NCBI GenBank assembly: GCA_027021615.1
Contig: JALUTY010000045.1
Coordinates: 1-64,000 of the forward strand
Direction: 5' to 3'
Source: a bacterium
Lineage (GTDB): Bacteria > Desulfobacterota > Deferrisomatia > Deferrisomatales > Deferrisomataceae
Length of the DNA: 64,000 nt
Under the pieces are notes generated by a model. That model saw only the letters and a list, made by a program, of their open reading frames with translations. It ran no database searches and was not told where the DNA came from. Positions 43,314 to 52,764 of this stretch are shown piece after piece. The position numbers and the translations under genes are program-made. Every line of letters begins with the position of its first letter. Positions within the stretch are counted from its first letter, which is position 1.

Positions 43314-44195
43314 ATGAAGATCTTCACGATTGCCGAGAGCATCAACATCATGAGCAAGACGATCGGGCCCGCGATCCGCGAGAAGAACAAGGGTCCAATC
43401 CAGAAGATGGCCGAGGAGGAGCTGGCGGCCGGCGCCGACATGCTCGATCTGAACCTGGGCCCGGCCCGGAAGGCCGGCGACGAGATGATGCGGTGGCTCG
43501 TCGAGACCGTTCAGGAGGTCAAGAAGGACGTGCGCCTGGCGCTCGACACCACGAACACCGCGGCGGTGGAGGCGGGCCTGCAGGTGTGCAACGAGCGGGC
43601 CCTGATCAACTCGATCTCGGCCCAGCCCCAGAGCATGCAGGAGCGGCTGCCCCTGGTGAAGAAGTACGATGCCGACTTCGTGGCCCTGACCATGAGCGAG
43701 GAGGGCATCCCGCGGGACTCGAGCGAGCGGGCCGTAGCCCTGACCACCATCATGGCCATGGGCGATGAGCTCGGGATCGACCATGCCCGGTACTGGGTGG
43801 ACCCGATCGTACTGCCGGTGTCGGTGGACATCAACCAGGTCAAGGCCTACATGGAGTTCCTGCCCATGGTGAAGGACATCCTTCCGGGCGCCACGAACAC
43901 CTGCGGCCTGTCCAATGTGTCCAACGGTGCGCCCAACGAGCTGCGGCCCATCCTGAACCGGGTGTACCTGATGATGCTGTACCACCTGGGCCAGGAGTCC
44001 GCGATCGTGGACTCCTACGACGTGGAGATGATGGCCATCTGCCGCGGCGAGCGGATGGACCAGGTGGAGTACGTTGGGAAGCTTCTGAACGGCGAGGACG
44101 TGCAGCCCACCAACGACACCGAGAAGATGCTCTACAAGACCTTCAAGGTGCTCAACGGCGACGTGCTGTACTCCCACTCCTGGCTGGAGGACTAG
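43314..44195 (+). CDS. acsE: Methyltetrahydrofolate:corrinoid protein methyltransferase
   Basis: 293 aa, ATG with TGGAGG upstream. It moves the methyl group from methyl-THF to Co(I) of AcsCD and so links the two branches. It is a pterin-binding TIM barrel: FTIAESINIMSKTIGPAI, GADMLDLNLGPARKAGDEM, LALDTTN, LINSIS and the NTCGLSNVSNGAPNE segment are all typical. Last gene of the operon; the terminator follows 30 bases later. Confidence 0.96.
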   Translation: MKIFTIAESINIMSKTIGPAIREKNKGPIQKMAEEELAAGADMLDLNLGPARKAGDEMMRWLVETVQEVKKDVRLALDTTNTAAVEAGLQVCNERALINSISAQPQSMQERLPLVKKYDADFVALTMSEEGIPRDSSERAVALTTIMAMGDELGIDHARYWVDPIVLPVSVDINQVKAYMEFLPMVKDILPGATNTCGLSNVSNGAPNELRPILNRVYLMMLYHLGQESAIVDSYDVEMMAICRGERMDQVEYVGKLLNGEDVQPTNDTEKMLYKTFKVLNGDVLYSHSWLED

Positions 44196-44223
44196 GTCCG
44201 CGCCGGAGCTGCACCCCACACGA

Positions 44224-44262
44224 AACGCCCCGGGCCGCCCGCGCAGCCCGGGGCGTTTTGTT
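44224..44262 (+). terminator. Rho-independent terminator of the acetyl-CoA operon
   Basis: AACGCCCCGGGC and GCCCGGGGCGTT form a perfect 12-bp stem around a 10-base loop, followed by TTGTTT. Confidence 0.92.
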
Positions 44263-44266
44263 TCGG

Positions 44267-44340
44267 CTGGAAGGCCGAAAAGCGGGAAAGCTAGAAGGCT
44301 AGAAAGCTGGGAGGCCGGGAAGCTCGAAAGCCTGGAATTC
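44267..44340 (+). repeat. Purine-rich degenerate tandem repeat
   Basis: A run of units like AGCTAGAAGG / AGCTGGGAGG repeats about every 9-10 bases. A shorter run of the same type (AAGCTGGGAGGTTGGGAGG) lies at 62795-62820. Confidence 0.6.
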
Positions 44341-44367
44341 CCTCGCCCCAGGCCGAAGGCTCGAATC

Positions 44368-44713
44368 ATACCAAGTTGTGTTCAGAGCTATTGGACCCCT
44401 GAAGCGGGGGGCAAGGGGCCTGGTGGAGCGCCGGGCGTGGCTCCGACAGTCGCTGCATCCGGCACCCAGCCGACGCCTGCCTCGCAATGGTCCCGAAAAT
44501 GTCTCGTCAACGCTTTGCTGTTCCAGCGTCCAAGGAGCACCCGGGCCGAGTGCCGGATGCGGCGTGAGTCGGATGCTGCACTCACGCACGGCCGGAATTA
44601 GGCCCCTTGTATAAGGGCCCCAATGGTTAACTTTGTTATCTCGGTAGGGCGTGGCAGACCGACGTCCCTTGCCCCGGCCCCCGATGGATCTCTGTTTGAA
44701 CGCAACTTGGTAT
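44368..44713. repeat. Inverted-repeat (MITE-like) element between acsE and gltA
   Basis: ATACCAAGTTGTGTTCA at the left and ATACCAAGTTGCGTTCA on the opposite strand at the right bound 346 bp. The similarity extends inwards to a GGGGGCAAGGG-type block on both sides. No ORF is supported inside. The right end abuts the gltA stop codon. Related to 30648-30870 and probably to sequence at 61779-61815. Confidence 0.7.
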
Positions 44714-46116
44714 CAGAACCCCCGCTCGGCCGGGGTCGGGAACTCCTTGTGGAACTCGCCCACGTAGATGGCCCGGGGCCGGAAGATCCGGTTGTTGTGG
44801 AGGTACTCCAGCACGCGGGCGGTCCAGCCGGCCACCCGGCTCACTGCGAACAAGGGGGTGAACATCTCCGGCTCGACCCCTAAACTTTGGTACACCAGGC
44901 CCGAGTAGAAGTCCACGTTGGGGAAGATCTTCTTCTCGTTGCCGAACCGGTTGAGGACCTCAATCTCCAGCCGTCGGGCCACCCGGAACAGCGGCTCCAC
45001 GTCCGGCTTGCCGCGGGCCAAGGCCTCGGCTAAGGGGCCCAGCACCCGGGCTCGGGGATCGTAGGCCTTGTACACCCGGTGGCCGAACCCCATGATCCGC
45101 TCCTTTGCCGCGAGCTTCTCCTCCACCCAGTCCGCCACGTCCCCGGTGCCGGCCACCTCCTCGAGCATGTAGATCACCTGCTCGTTGGCGCCTCCGTGCA
45201 GGGGCCCCTGGAGCGCGGCCACGCCGGAGCCCACGGCCAGGTAGATGTCGGCCAATGTCGAGGCCACCACCAGCGAGGCAAAGGTGCTCGCGTTCATGCC
45301 GTGGTCGGCGTGGAGGATCAGGCACACGTCCATGACCCGCTCCTCGAGCGGGGTGGGCCTCCGGCCGGTCATCATGTACAGCAGGTTGGCGGCGTGGCTC
45401 AGCTCTGGATCCGGGTCGAGCGGCATGAGCCCCTGATGCACCCGGGAGATCGCAGCGGCCAAGGTGGCCATGCCCGCGATCAGGTGATAGGCGGACTGCA
45501 CGCTGCCTGCGTCGTCCATCTGCCGGGCCGCCTGAAGCCGACGGGCCCGGCTGCGGCGCTTGAACTCGTAGATGGCGTGGGTTTCGCCCCGGGGCTTGGT
45601 CTCCATGGGGATCGAGTCCTCGTCGGACCCGATGATGTTGCCCTTGACCGGGTGGCGCTCCCGGGAGTCGGCGTAGGTGAACTCCTGGCGCATCAGGTTG
45701 ACGCCGAGCCGCAGGGCCGCCATGGGGTGCATGTCCTCGATGGGAAACCCCAAGAGCATCCGAAGGGTCTTGTTCACCCACCGGTACTCGGCGAGCCGGT
45801 CCCGGAAGGCCCGGAACTCGTCGGCCGAGGGCAAGCTGCCGTGCAGCAGCAGGTAGCACACCTCCTCGAAGTTGGAGTGGGCCGCCAGGTCGAAGATGTC
45901 GTACCCCCGGTAGATCAGCCACCCTTTCGCCCCGTTCACGTACCCTACCCGGCTCTCGCAGGCGATGGCGCCCTCCAGACCCGGCCCCACGGTGCAGGTG
46001 ACGGGCCACTTGACCCGTTTGGTGAGGCCCGGCTCCGGCTCGTTGGAGGTCTCGGCCCGGGCCCGATCGGCAGCCTTCAGGATGATATCGGTGACGGTTT
46101 GGGTGTGGTGGTCCAT
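44713..46116 (-). CDS. gltA: Citrate synthase
   Basis: 467 aa, ATG with AAGGAGG upstream. It condenses oxaloacetate with acetyl-CoA. The catalytic triad of the family is visible: His in LHADHGMNAS, His in MGFGHRVYKAYD and Asp in FPNVDFYSG. An insertion of about 25 residues (SRARRLQAARQMDDAGSVQS region) follows the N-terminal third and makes it a little longer than typical bacterial enzymes. Its location next to the acetyl-CoA operon is suggestive of shared carbon flow, but it is a separate, oppositely oriented unit. Confidence 0.95.
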   Translation of the reverse strand: MDHHTQTVTDIILKAADRARAETSNEPEPGLTKRVKWPVTCTVGPGLEGAIACESRVGYVNGAKGWLIYRGYDIFDLAAHSNFEEVCYLLLHGSLPSADEFRAFRDRLAEYRWVNKTLRMLLGFPIEDMHPMAALRLGVNLMRQEFTYADSRERHPVKGNIIGSDEDSIPMETKPRGETHAIYEFKRRSRARRLQAARQMDDAGSVQSAYHLIAGMATLAAAISRVHQGLMPLDPDPELSHAANLLYMMTGRRPTPLEERVMDVCLILHADHGMNASTFASLVVASTLADIYLAVGSGVAALQGPLHGGANEQVIYMLEEVAGTGDVADWVEEKLAAKERIMGFGHRVYKAYDPRARVLGPLAEALARGKPDVEPLFRVARRLEIEVLNRFGNEKKIFPNVDFYSGLVYQSLGVEPEMFTPLFAVSRVAGWTARVLEYLHNNRIFRPRAIYVGEFHKEFPTPAERGF

Positions 46117-46270
46117 ACAGGGCCTCCTTTCACGCGGACGCGGGCGCAGGCGCCCCCGTGCTGCCCGGGGTGCTGCTCTCGACCGCTCGATGGAGCAAAA
46201 AAAGGATACGGTGCAGGAAAGCGAAGGAGCGTGGCGCGCAAAAGCGGCAGGCTAACCCACTTTACCTGGC

Positions 46271-46286
46271 TGGCACCAAAAAGGCA
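46271..46286 (+). promoter_or_regulatory. Candidate sigma-54 promoter for glnA
   Basis: TGGCACCAAAAAGGCA keeps the GG and GC dinucleotides at the canonical 10-base separation and has a perfect -24 half (TGGCAC); the -12 half is weak (AGGC instead of TTGC). NtrC/sigma-54 control is common for glnA. Confidence 0.4.
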
Positions 46287-46336
46287 AGGATCTCGACGGT
46301 TTGACCAGACCAAACGATGCGCACCCCTATGGACGG

Positions 46337-46365
46337 TTGAGATTCCTGGGCCGGGGGGGTATGCT
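46337..46365 (+). promoter_or_regulatory. Candidate sigma-70 promoter for glnA
   Basis: TTGAGA (46337-46342), 17-bp spacer, TATGCT (46360-46365), about 45 bases before the glnA start. A better match than the sigma-54 site. Confidence 0.6.
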
Positions 46366-46411
46366 CTGCCGCCGTTGTGCCGTCCGTTTCCCTTCCCAAG
46401 GAGAGGTTGCC

Positions 46412-47740
46412 GTGACCAAGAAAGAGATTTTGGAGATCGTGGAACGCGAGAACATCCACTTCTTCCGGCTGCAGTTCGTGGACATCTTTGGGTTCATGAA
46501 GAACGTGGCCATCCCTCGGAGCCAGATCGAGAAAGCTTTGGACGGCAAGATGATGTTCGACGGCTCGTCCATCGACGGGTTCGTGCGGATCAACGAGTCC
46601 GATATGTACCTCAAGCCCGACTTCTCCACCTTCCGGGTGCTGCCCTGGCGGGAGAAGGACGGCCGAGGCGCGGCCCGGATCATCTGCGACGTGTACAAGG
46701 CCGACGGTGAGACCCCGTTCGAGGGCTGCCCCCGGGGTAACCTGCGGCGGGTGCTCGACGAGGCCAAGAGGGACGGGTTCACCATGAACGTGGGCCCGGA
46801 GTGCGAGTTCTTCCTGTTCAGTCTGGAGGATGACGAGCCCACCACCGTCACCCACGACAAGGCCGGCTACTTCAGCGTGGACCCCGAGGACTATGGCATC
46901 GCGTGCCGCCGAGACATCATCGAGACCCTTGAGCAGATGGGGTTCGAGATCGAGGCGAGCCACCACGAGGTGGCCGAGGGGCAGCACGAGATCAACTTCA
47001 AGTACGCCGACGCCCTGTCGTGCGCCGACAACGTGGTCACCTTCAAGTGGGTGGTGAAGACCATCGCCCGTAAGTACGGGCTCCACGCCACCTTCATGCC
47101 CAAGCCGGTGTTCGGGATCAACGGCTCGGGCATGCACACCAACCAGTCCCTGTTCCGGCTCGACGGGTCCAACGCGTTCTTCGACCCCGAAGCGCCCCTG
47201 CAGCTGTCGGACACGGCCCGGCAGTTCATCGCCGGCATCCTCAAGAACGCCCGGAGCTTCGTGGCGGTCACGAACCCCCTGGTGAACTCTTACAAGAGGT
47301 TGGTGCCTGGGTATGAGGCGCCGGTGTACGTGGCGTGGTCCGCCTCGAACCGCAGCGCCCTGGTGCGGATCCCGGCCGCCCGGGGCATGTCCACCCGGGT
47401 GGAGGTCCGCTGCCCGGACCCGACCTGCAACCCTTACCTGGCCTTCGCCATGATGCTCAACGCCGGGCTCGACGGCGTGCGCAGCCAACTGGGGTGCCCG
47501 GCCTCCACCGACGCCAACATCTTCGCCATGACCGGCGAGGAGAAGGTGGAGGCCGGCATCGCGAGCTTGCCGGGCTCGTTGGCCGAGGCCCTGGATGAGT
47601 TCGAAAGGAGCCCCTTGAGCCGGGTCACCCTGGGTGACCACATCTTCGAGAAGTACCTGGAGGCCAAGCGCAGGGAGTGGGACGAGTTCCGCATGGCCGT
47701 GACGAACTGGGAGCTCGACACCTACCTGGGCATCTACTGA
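46412..47740 (+). CDS. glnA: Glutamine synthetase, type I
   Basis: 442 aa from the GTG at 46412 with AAGGAGAGG upstream; in-frame codons further upstream lie in the promoter. It joins ammonia to glutamate using ATP. Signatures: [57 protein letters not shown] and [17 protein letters not shown]. Length and N-terminus match the GSI-alpha type, which is not adenylylated and is often controlled by feedback and by GlnR-type or NtrC-type regulators. Confidence 0.95.
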   Translation: MTKKEILEIVERENIHFFRLQFVDIFGFMKNVAIPRSQIEKALDGKMMFDGSSIDGFVRINESDMYLKPDFSTFRVLPWREKDGRGAARIICDVYKADGETPFEGCPRGNLRRVLDEAKRDGFTMNVGPECEFFLFSLEDDEPTTVTHDKAGYFSVDPEDYGIACRRDIIETLEQMGFEIEASHHEVAEGQHEINFKYADALSCADNVVTFKWVVKTIARKYGLHATFMPKPVFGINGSGMHTNQSLFRLDGSNAFFDPEAPLQLSDTARQFIAGILKNARSFVAVTNPLVNSYKRLVPGYEAPVYVAWSASNRSALVRIPAARGMSTRVEVRCPDPTCNPYLAFAMMLNAGLDGVRSQLGCPASTDANIFAMTGEEKVEAGIASLPGSLAEALDEFERSPLSRVTLGDHIFEKYLEAKRREWDEFRMAVTNWELDTYLGIY

Positions 47741-47844
47741 TCGGGCCGGCGGCTGCGCCCCGGTTCGTGTCGGGGCCGGACAACGGGAGGTTCGGCGATG
47801 GCTGGGGAGCCGCCCATCCGCCTGGCGGGCCGAAGGCCAATCGG

Positions 47845-48501
47845 ATGACGCGAGCGGTTGTGTTCGATCTGGACGGCACCCTGGTGGACAGCCTGGCCGA
47901 CATCGCCCGGGCCGGCAACGCGGTGCTGCGGCGGCACGGGTTCCCGGAACACTCGGAGCCAGCGTACCGCCGGTTCGTGGGCGACGGCATGGAGGCGCTG
48001 GTGCGCCGGATCGTGCCCGCAGGATCGTCGGAGGACGAGGTGGGCCGGGTGCTGGCAGACCTGCGGGCCGAGTACGCCCGGCGGTCTCTGGAGACGACCC
48101 GGCCGTACCAAGGGGTCCCAGAGCTCCTGGACGGTCTCGTGGCAAGGGGTGCGCCGTTCTCGATCGTCACGAACAAGCCCCACGAGCCGGCGGTGGAGAT
48201 GGTTCGGGCCCTGCTGGGGCGTTGGCGGTTTTCCGCGGTGATCGGGGCGGCTCCCGACCTGCCCCGGAAGCCCCACCCCGCCGGAGCCCTGCGCGCCGCG
48301 GCCCAGATGGGCGTGGAGCCGGGGGCCTGCCTGTACGTGGGCGACACCGCCACCGACGTGGCCACGGCCCGGGCCGCTGGCATGGTTCCGGTGGGCGTGC
48401 TGTGGGGGTTCCGGGACGATGCAGAGCTCCGGGAGGCCGGAGCTCTGCATCTGCTCCGGCGGCCCGGGGAGCTCCTGGAACTCCTGGACGTACCCGACTG
48501 A
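47845..48501 (+). CDS. gph: HAD phosphatase, phosphoglycolate phosphatase-like
   Basis: 218 aa from the ATG at 47845; a weak ribosome site precedes it. HAD motif I VFDLDGTLVDS (6-16), motif II Thr in SIVTNKP, motif III Lys in RKPHP and motif IV YVGDTATDV are all present, with a helical cap between motifs I and II. This pattern is that of Gph, which removes phosphate from 2-phosphoglycolate, but closely related HADs act on other substrates, so the assignment is by family only. Confidence 0.82.
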   Translation: MTRAVVFDLDGTLVDSLADIARAGNAVLRRHGFPEHSEPAYRRFVGDGMEALVRRIVPAGSSEDEVGRVLADLRAEYARRSLETTRPYQGVPELLDGLVARGAPFSIVTNKPHEPAVEMVRALLGRWRFSAVIGAAPDLPRKPHPAGALRAAAQMGVEPGACLYVGDTATDVATARAAGMVPVGVLWGFRDDAELREAGALHLLRRPGELLELLDVPD

Positions 48502-48748
48502 GCGGAGGGGCCTTGTCGGCCTGCACCACCGCACCGTCCTGCCTTGGCCGGCCTGGATGCCGCCACCGTGACGCAGGGATCAAGAAAGGCGCGGCCGGTG
48601 CCGTTCTTTAATTTGCGCCTTCGAACCGTGTGCCCGAGGCGAGGGGCATGGCCCTTTGGCGGACCCGGAGGCCCGCGGGGGCGAAGAAGGGGGGAGAGTA
48701 CAGGCGTTGGGAGGTGGACAGGCGGTGCGGCACCCCGATCGGACACGA

Positions 48749-49237
48749 ATGCCCTGGTGGGTTCTGTTGGGACTCGTGTTGACCCTGGCCGCCTGCGGCC
48801 TGTGGCGGGGGGAGTTCGAGGGCAGGGTGGTGCGGGTGCTCCGGGGCGATACGATCAAGGTCCAGAAAGAGAACGGTCGGATCGTGCGGGTGGTACTGGC
48901 CGGGGTGGATAGTCCCGAGAAGGGCCAGCCGTACGAGAAGCAGGCCCGTAAGTTCACGATGTCCAAGGCCGAGGGCCAGCGGGTGCTCGTGAGGATGCAG
49001 GGCCGGAACCGGTACGGCCACATCCTGGGGGTGGTGATCCTGCCTGGGGGCCGGAACCTGAACCGGATGCTGGTGGAGGAGGGCCTGGCCTGGGCCGTCC
49101 CCGGCTACGACGAGGACCCCCAGCTCCGGGATCTGGAGGCCCGGGCCCGGCGGTTTCGAAAGGGGCTGTGGCGTGGTGAGCGCCCCATCCCCCCCTGGGA
49201 GTACCTGAGCGGGAAGACCTGGCGGGATCATCGGTGA
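48749..49237 (+). CDS. Thermonuclease-like lipoprotein (SNase domain)
   Basis: 162 aa from the ATG at 48749; a GTG at 48725 and an ATG at 48656 are alternatives with poorer context. A lipoprotein signal is clear (VLLGLVLTLAAC, lipid Cys at residue 17). The rest is one staphylococcal-nuclease fold: VVRVLRGDTIKVQ, VVLAGVDSPEKGQPYEKQA, GRNRYGHILGVVIL, NRMLVEEGLAW. The acidic and arginine residues expected at the active site are partly present. Likely a membrane-anchored periplasmic or surface nuclease. Confidence 0.85.
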   Translation: MPWWVLLGLVLTLAACGLWRGEFEGRVVRVLRGDTIKVQKENGRIVRVVLAGVDSPEKGQPYEKQARKFTMSKAEGQRVLVRMQGRNRYGHILGVVILPGGRNLNRMLVEEGLAWAVPGYDEDPQLRDLEARARRFRKGLWRGERPIPPWEYLSGKTWRDHR

Positions 49238-49337
49238 GCGTCCTCCGGCTTCGTTGCTGGGGTGTCATGGGCTTGCGCCACCAGGTCCCCTTCACCTAGG
49301 CTTTTCGCCGGACTTTCTCCCCCTCCCCGGCGGTGCC

Positions 49338-50216
49338 ATGAGCCGACCCGAACCCCAGATCCAAGGAGGCTATCGGCTCCTCGACACGGGTGGCGAGCGC
49401 CGCCTCGAGCAAGTGGGGCCCTTGCGAGTGGTCCGGCAGGGGTTGGCAGCCGTGTGGTCGCCCCGGCTCCCCAGGGCCGAGTGGGAGCGGGCTGACGCCG
49501 TTCACCACCGCAGCGACAGGGGCGGCGGGCGGTGGGAGTGGCGCCGGAACGCGCCCCGGGAGTTCCCCATCGCCTACGGGGGGCTGCGGTTCCACGTGCG
49601 GCTCACCGACTTCGGCCACCTGGGGCTGTTCCCGGAACAGGCGGAGAACTGGGCCTGGCTGAGGCAGTCCCTGAGGCGGCTCCCCCGCGGCGGGCGGCCC
49701 CGGGTGCTGAACCTGTTCGCTTACACCGGCGGCTCCACCCTGGCCTCGGCCCGTGCGGGGGCCGCCCTCGTCCATGTGGACGCGGCCCGGGGGGTGGTGG
49801 AGTGGGCCCGGGAGAACGCACGGCTGAACGGCCTGGGCGACCATCCTATCCGCTGGATCGTGGACGACGCCCTGAAGTTCGTGCGGCGGGAGGCCCGGCG
49901 GGGCAACCGGTACCAGGGGATCGTGCTCGACCCTCCCACCTTCGGTCGGGGACCCAAGGGCCAGATGTTCAAGATCGAAAACGACCTGGCCCCGCTCCTC
50001 GAGGCCTGCGCCGAGGTCCTGGACGGCGGCCCGGCCTTCGTGCTCCTGAGCTGCCACACCCCGGGGTTCACGCCGACGACTCTGGCAAACCTTCTCGAGG
50101 CCGTGGGGCCCCGCCGGCCGGCCCGGATCGAGACGGGCGAGATGCTCGTGCGCGACGAGACGGGCCGGCCGCTGCCCAGCGGCACCTACGCCCGCTGGAT
50201 GTCAGGGATCCGATGA
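49338..50216 (+). CDS. Class I SAM-dependent rRNA methyltransferase-like protein
   Basis: 292 aa from the ATG at 49338 in a G/C-rich context. The SAM-binding core is VLNLFAYTGGSTLASARAGA followed by VHVDAARGVVEWARENA; the catalytic-type motif LDPPTFGRGPKG follows. This combination is that of the RlmI/RlmK-related enzymes, which methylate 23S rRNA cytosine or guanine. No PUA domain is visible at the N-terminus. It overlaps the next gene (ATGA), a second RNA methyltransferase. Confidence 0.85.
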   Translation: MSRPEPQIQGGYRLLDTGGERRLEQVGPLRVVRQGLAAVWSPRLPRAEWERADAVHHRSDRGGGRWEWRRNAPREFPIAYGGLRFHVRLTDFGHLGLFPEQAENWAWLRQSLRRLPRGGRPRVLNLFAYTGGSTLASARAGAALVHVDAARGVVEWARENARLNGLGDHPIRWIVDDALKFVRREARRGNRYQGIVLDPPTFGRGPKGQMFKIENDLAPLLEACAEVLDGGPAFVLLSCHTPGFTPTTLANLLEAVGPRRPARIETGEMLVRDETGRPLPSGTYARWMSGIR

Positions 50217-51016
50217 CGCCCCCCTTGATCCAAAGCCCCCAGAACCCCCGGATCAAGACCGTGGCCCGGCTCTTGGCGAACCGGCGCCACCGGGATCGGG
50301 ATCGGCTCGCCGTGGTGGAAGGGCTCCGGGAGATTCGCCGGTGCCTTGACGCGGGGTGGACGCCCCGGGAAGTCTACGTGTGCGAGGAGCGGCTCAACGC
50401 CGAGGGGCGGGAACTTGTCGGCCGCCTGGCCGAAGCAGAGGTTCCCCTGCTTCGCGTGGCGCCGGCCGCCTACGCCCGGATCGCCTACCGGGAGGAGAGC
50501 GGGGGGCTCGTGCTGGTAGTGCCCTACACCGACACCTCCCTGGCCGGGCTGTCGCCCCCGGACCCGGCGTTCCTCGTGGTCGTGGAGGGTGCGGAAAAGC
50601 CCGGGAACGTGGGGGCCATCCTCCGAGCCGCCGACGCGGCCGGGGTCCACGGTCTGATCCTCTGTGGGGAGGGCACCGATCTGCACAACCCCAACGTGAT
50701 CCGGGCAAGCCTCGGCACCCGGTTCACCGTGCCCTGCGCCGAGGCCCCCACTCCGGGGGTGATCGCATGGCTTCGGGCCCGGGGCATCCGCACGGTGGCT
50801 GCTACCCCGGATGCGGACCGGGTGTACACCGAGGTGGACCTCACCGGCTCCGTGGCCGTGGTCACGGGGAGCGAGGCCCGTGGGCTCTCAGGAGCCTGGC
50901 GGCAGGCCGCCGATCTGCGGGTGCGCATCCCGATGTTCGGCGCGGCCGACAGCCTCAACCTGGCCACGGCCACGGCCCTGCTCCTCTACGAGGTGGTGCG
51001 GCAGCGGCGAGAATAG
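50213..51016 (+). CDS. TrmH/SpoU-family RNA methyltransferase
   Basis: 267 aa. SPOUT-type 2'-O-ribose methyltransferase. The N-terminal substrate-binding domain (NPRIKTVARLLANRRHRDRD) is followed by the SPOUT motifs VVEGAEKPGNVGAILRAADA (1), VVTGSEARGLS (2) and IPMFGAADSLNLATATALLL (3), where the knot binds SAM. It probably modifies rRNA or tRNA; the target cannot be told from sequence. Translationally coupled to the preceding methyltransferase. Confidence 0.92.
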   Translation: MTPPLIQSPQNPRIKTVARLLANRRHRDRDRLAVVEGLREIRRCLDAGWTPREVYVCEERLNAEGRELVGRLAEAEVPLLRVAPAAYARIAYREESGGLVLVVPYTDTSLAGLSPPDPAFLVVVEGAEKPGNVGAILRAADAAGVHGLILCGEGTDLHNPNVIRASLGTRFTVPCAEAPTPGVIAWLRARGIRTVAATPDADRVYTEVDLTGSVAVVTGSEARGLSGAWRQAADLRVRIPMFGAADSLNLATATALLLYEVVRQRRE

Positions 51017-51143
51017 GAGCCACGCCCGGCGCTCCTCCGAGCAGAGGGCGATAGGTTCGATCTGATGCCTGGTTTCCAATAAAAGAGATCTTCAGGCTTG
51101 CTTGCCTCCCCGTGCGGCGTGGCACACATCGAGAGGCATGGAC

Positions 51144-52436
51144 ATGACCGAGCCTTTGTTCGACTGGATCTCCTTCGACCGGGAGCATCTGTGGCACCCC
51201 TATGCTGCGGTGGAGAGCCCGGTGCCCGTGTTTCCAGTGGTGGGAGCCCGAGGGGTCCGCCTGGAGCTGGCGGACGGCCGGACCTTGATCGACGGCATGG
51301 CCTCATGGTGGTCGGCGATCCACGGGTACAACGTGCCGGAGCTCAACCGGGCAGCTGCCGAGCAGCTCGAGCGAATGAGCCACGTGATGTTTGGCGGGCT
51401 CACCCACCCACCGGCCTCCGAGCTGGGCCGGCTGCTGGTGGAGCTCACCCCCGAGCCCCTGGACCGGGTGTTCTTCTGCGACTCGGGCTCCGTGGCGGTG
51501 GAGGTGGCCATCAAGATGGCGCTCCAGTACTGGCAGGCCGTCGGGAGGCCCGAGCGGCGGCGGCTGCTCACGATCCGCCAGGGTTACCACGGCGACACCT
51601 TCGGCGCCATGGCCCTTTGCGATCCCGACACCGGTATGCACCGGATCTGGCGGGGCATGCTGCCCCAGCACCTCTTTGCCCCGGCCCCTCGGTGCCGGTT
51701 CCACGATCCCTGGGACGAGGCCGACATCGCGGAGTTCACGCGGCTCCTCAAGGAACACCAGGACGAGGTGGCGGCCGTCATCCTGGAGCCCGTTGTGCAG
51801 GGAGCCGGGGGCATGTGGTTCTACTCGCCCGAGTACCTGCGCCGGGTTCGTGAGCTGTGCGACGAACACGGGGTGCTCCTGATCGCCGATGAAATTGCAA
51901 CCGGGTTCGGCCGCACCGGCCGGCTGTTCGCCTGCGAGCACGCGGGCATCGCGCCCGACATTCTGTGCCTGGGGAAGGCCCTGACCGGCGGCTACCTGAC
52001 CCTGGCGGCCACCCTGACCACCGCGAGGGTGGCCCGGGGGATCTGCTCAGGTGAGCCGGGGGTGTTCTTGCACGGCCCCACGTTCATGGCCAACCCGCTC
52101 GCCTGCGCCGTGGCCGCGGCCAGCGTACGGCTGCTGCTCAAGGGGCCCTGGCGGGACCGGGTGTCCCGGATCGAAGCCGGGTTACGCCGGGGCCTGGCCC
52201 CCTGCGCCGCCCTGCCCCATGTGCGCGACGTGCGGGTGCTGGGGGCGATCGGTGTAGTGGAGCTCGAAGCCCCGGTAGACATGGTGAGGGTGCAGCCTCG
52301 GTTCGTGGAGGAGGGGGTGTGGGTCCGGCCGTTCGGCCGGCTGGTGTACGCGATGCCCCCCTTCGTGATCGCCTCGGAGGATCTCGATCTCCTGTCGGCA
52401 GCCATCTGCCGGGTGGTGGCCGAGATCGGAGGGTGA
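51144..52436 (+). CDS. bioA: Adenosylmethionine-8-amino-7-oxononanoate aminotransferase
   Basis: 430 aa. The ATG at 51144 lies seven bases after GAGAGG; the ATG two codons earlier is too close to it. BioA makes 7,8-diaminopelargonate in biotin synthesis, using SAM as amino donor and PLP. Signatures: [57 protein letters not shown] and [12 protein letters not shown] with PLP-lysine Lys278. The length is standard. No other bio gene is adjacent and I see no BirA operator, so its regulation is unknown. Confidence 0.95.
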   Translation: MTEPLFDWISFDREHLWHPYAAVESPVPVFPVVGARGVRLELADGRTLIDGMASWWSAIHGYNVPELNRAAAEQLERMSHVMFGGLTHPPASELGRLLVELTPEPLDRVFFCDSGSVAVEVAIKMALQYWQAVGRPERRRLLTIRQGYHGDTFGAMALCDPDTGMHRIWRGMLPQHLFAPAPRCRFHDPWDEADIAEFTRLLKEHQDEVAAVILEPVVQGAGGMWFYSPEYLRRVRELCDEHGVLLIADEIATGFGRTGRLFACEHAGIAPDILCLGKALTGGYLTLAATLTTARVARGICSGEPGVFLHGPTFMANPLACAVAAASVRLLLKGPWRDRVSRIEAGLRRGLAPCAALPHVRDVRVLGAIGVVELEAPVDMVRVQPRFVEEGVWVRPFGRLVYAMPPFVIASEDLDLLSAAICRVVAEIGG

Positions 52437-52764
52437 GCCCCGCCCCGGTTTCTCGGCGGTCGAGGGGATTGGGGGCCAAAGCTCGGGGGAGCCCTTGATG
52501 CGGCCGGGGGCATGGTCGAGAATGGCGGGCGATCCTTCCCGGTTCCGCAGGCCTGGGAGGCGGCCTGTTCGCGAAAAGGTAAACTGCAACGAGGTTTCGG
52601 CGGAGGGGGCCGGCGCTCCACCAGGAAGCCCCATGCCCCCCGGCTTCGGCATCTGCCCAAGGTTCACGGTTTTTCGACCAACGACCGAGGTTACCGGAAG
52701 GGCTGGGGCAGGATCGTTCGTCGCAGGGCCGCGGCCCGGAGGCGGGAGGGAAAGAGGAACAGCG
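52437..52764. other. 328-bp intergenic region
   Basis: Between bioA and the binding-protein gene. It is G/C-rich with several short self-complementary stretches but no ORF, promoter or riboswitch that I can support. GAGGAACAGCG directly before 52765 provides a modest ribosome site. Confidence 0.4.

Noticed and set aside
51017-51143. Possible biotin (BirA) operator before bioA.
   Set aside because: No palindrome resembling the TTGTAAAC-type BirA site is present.
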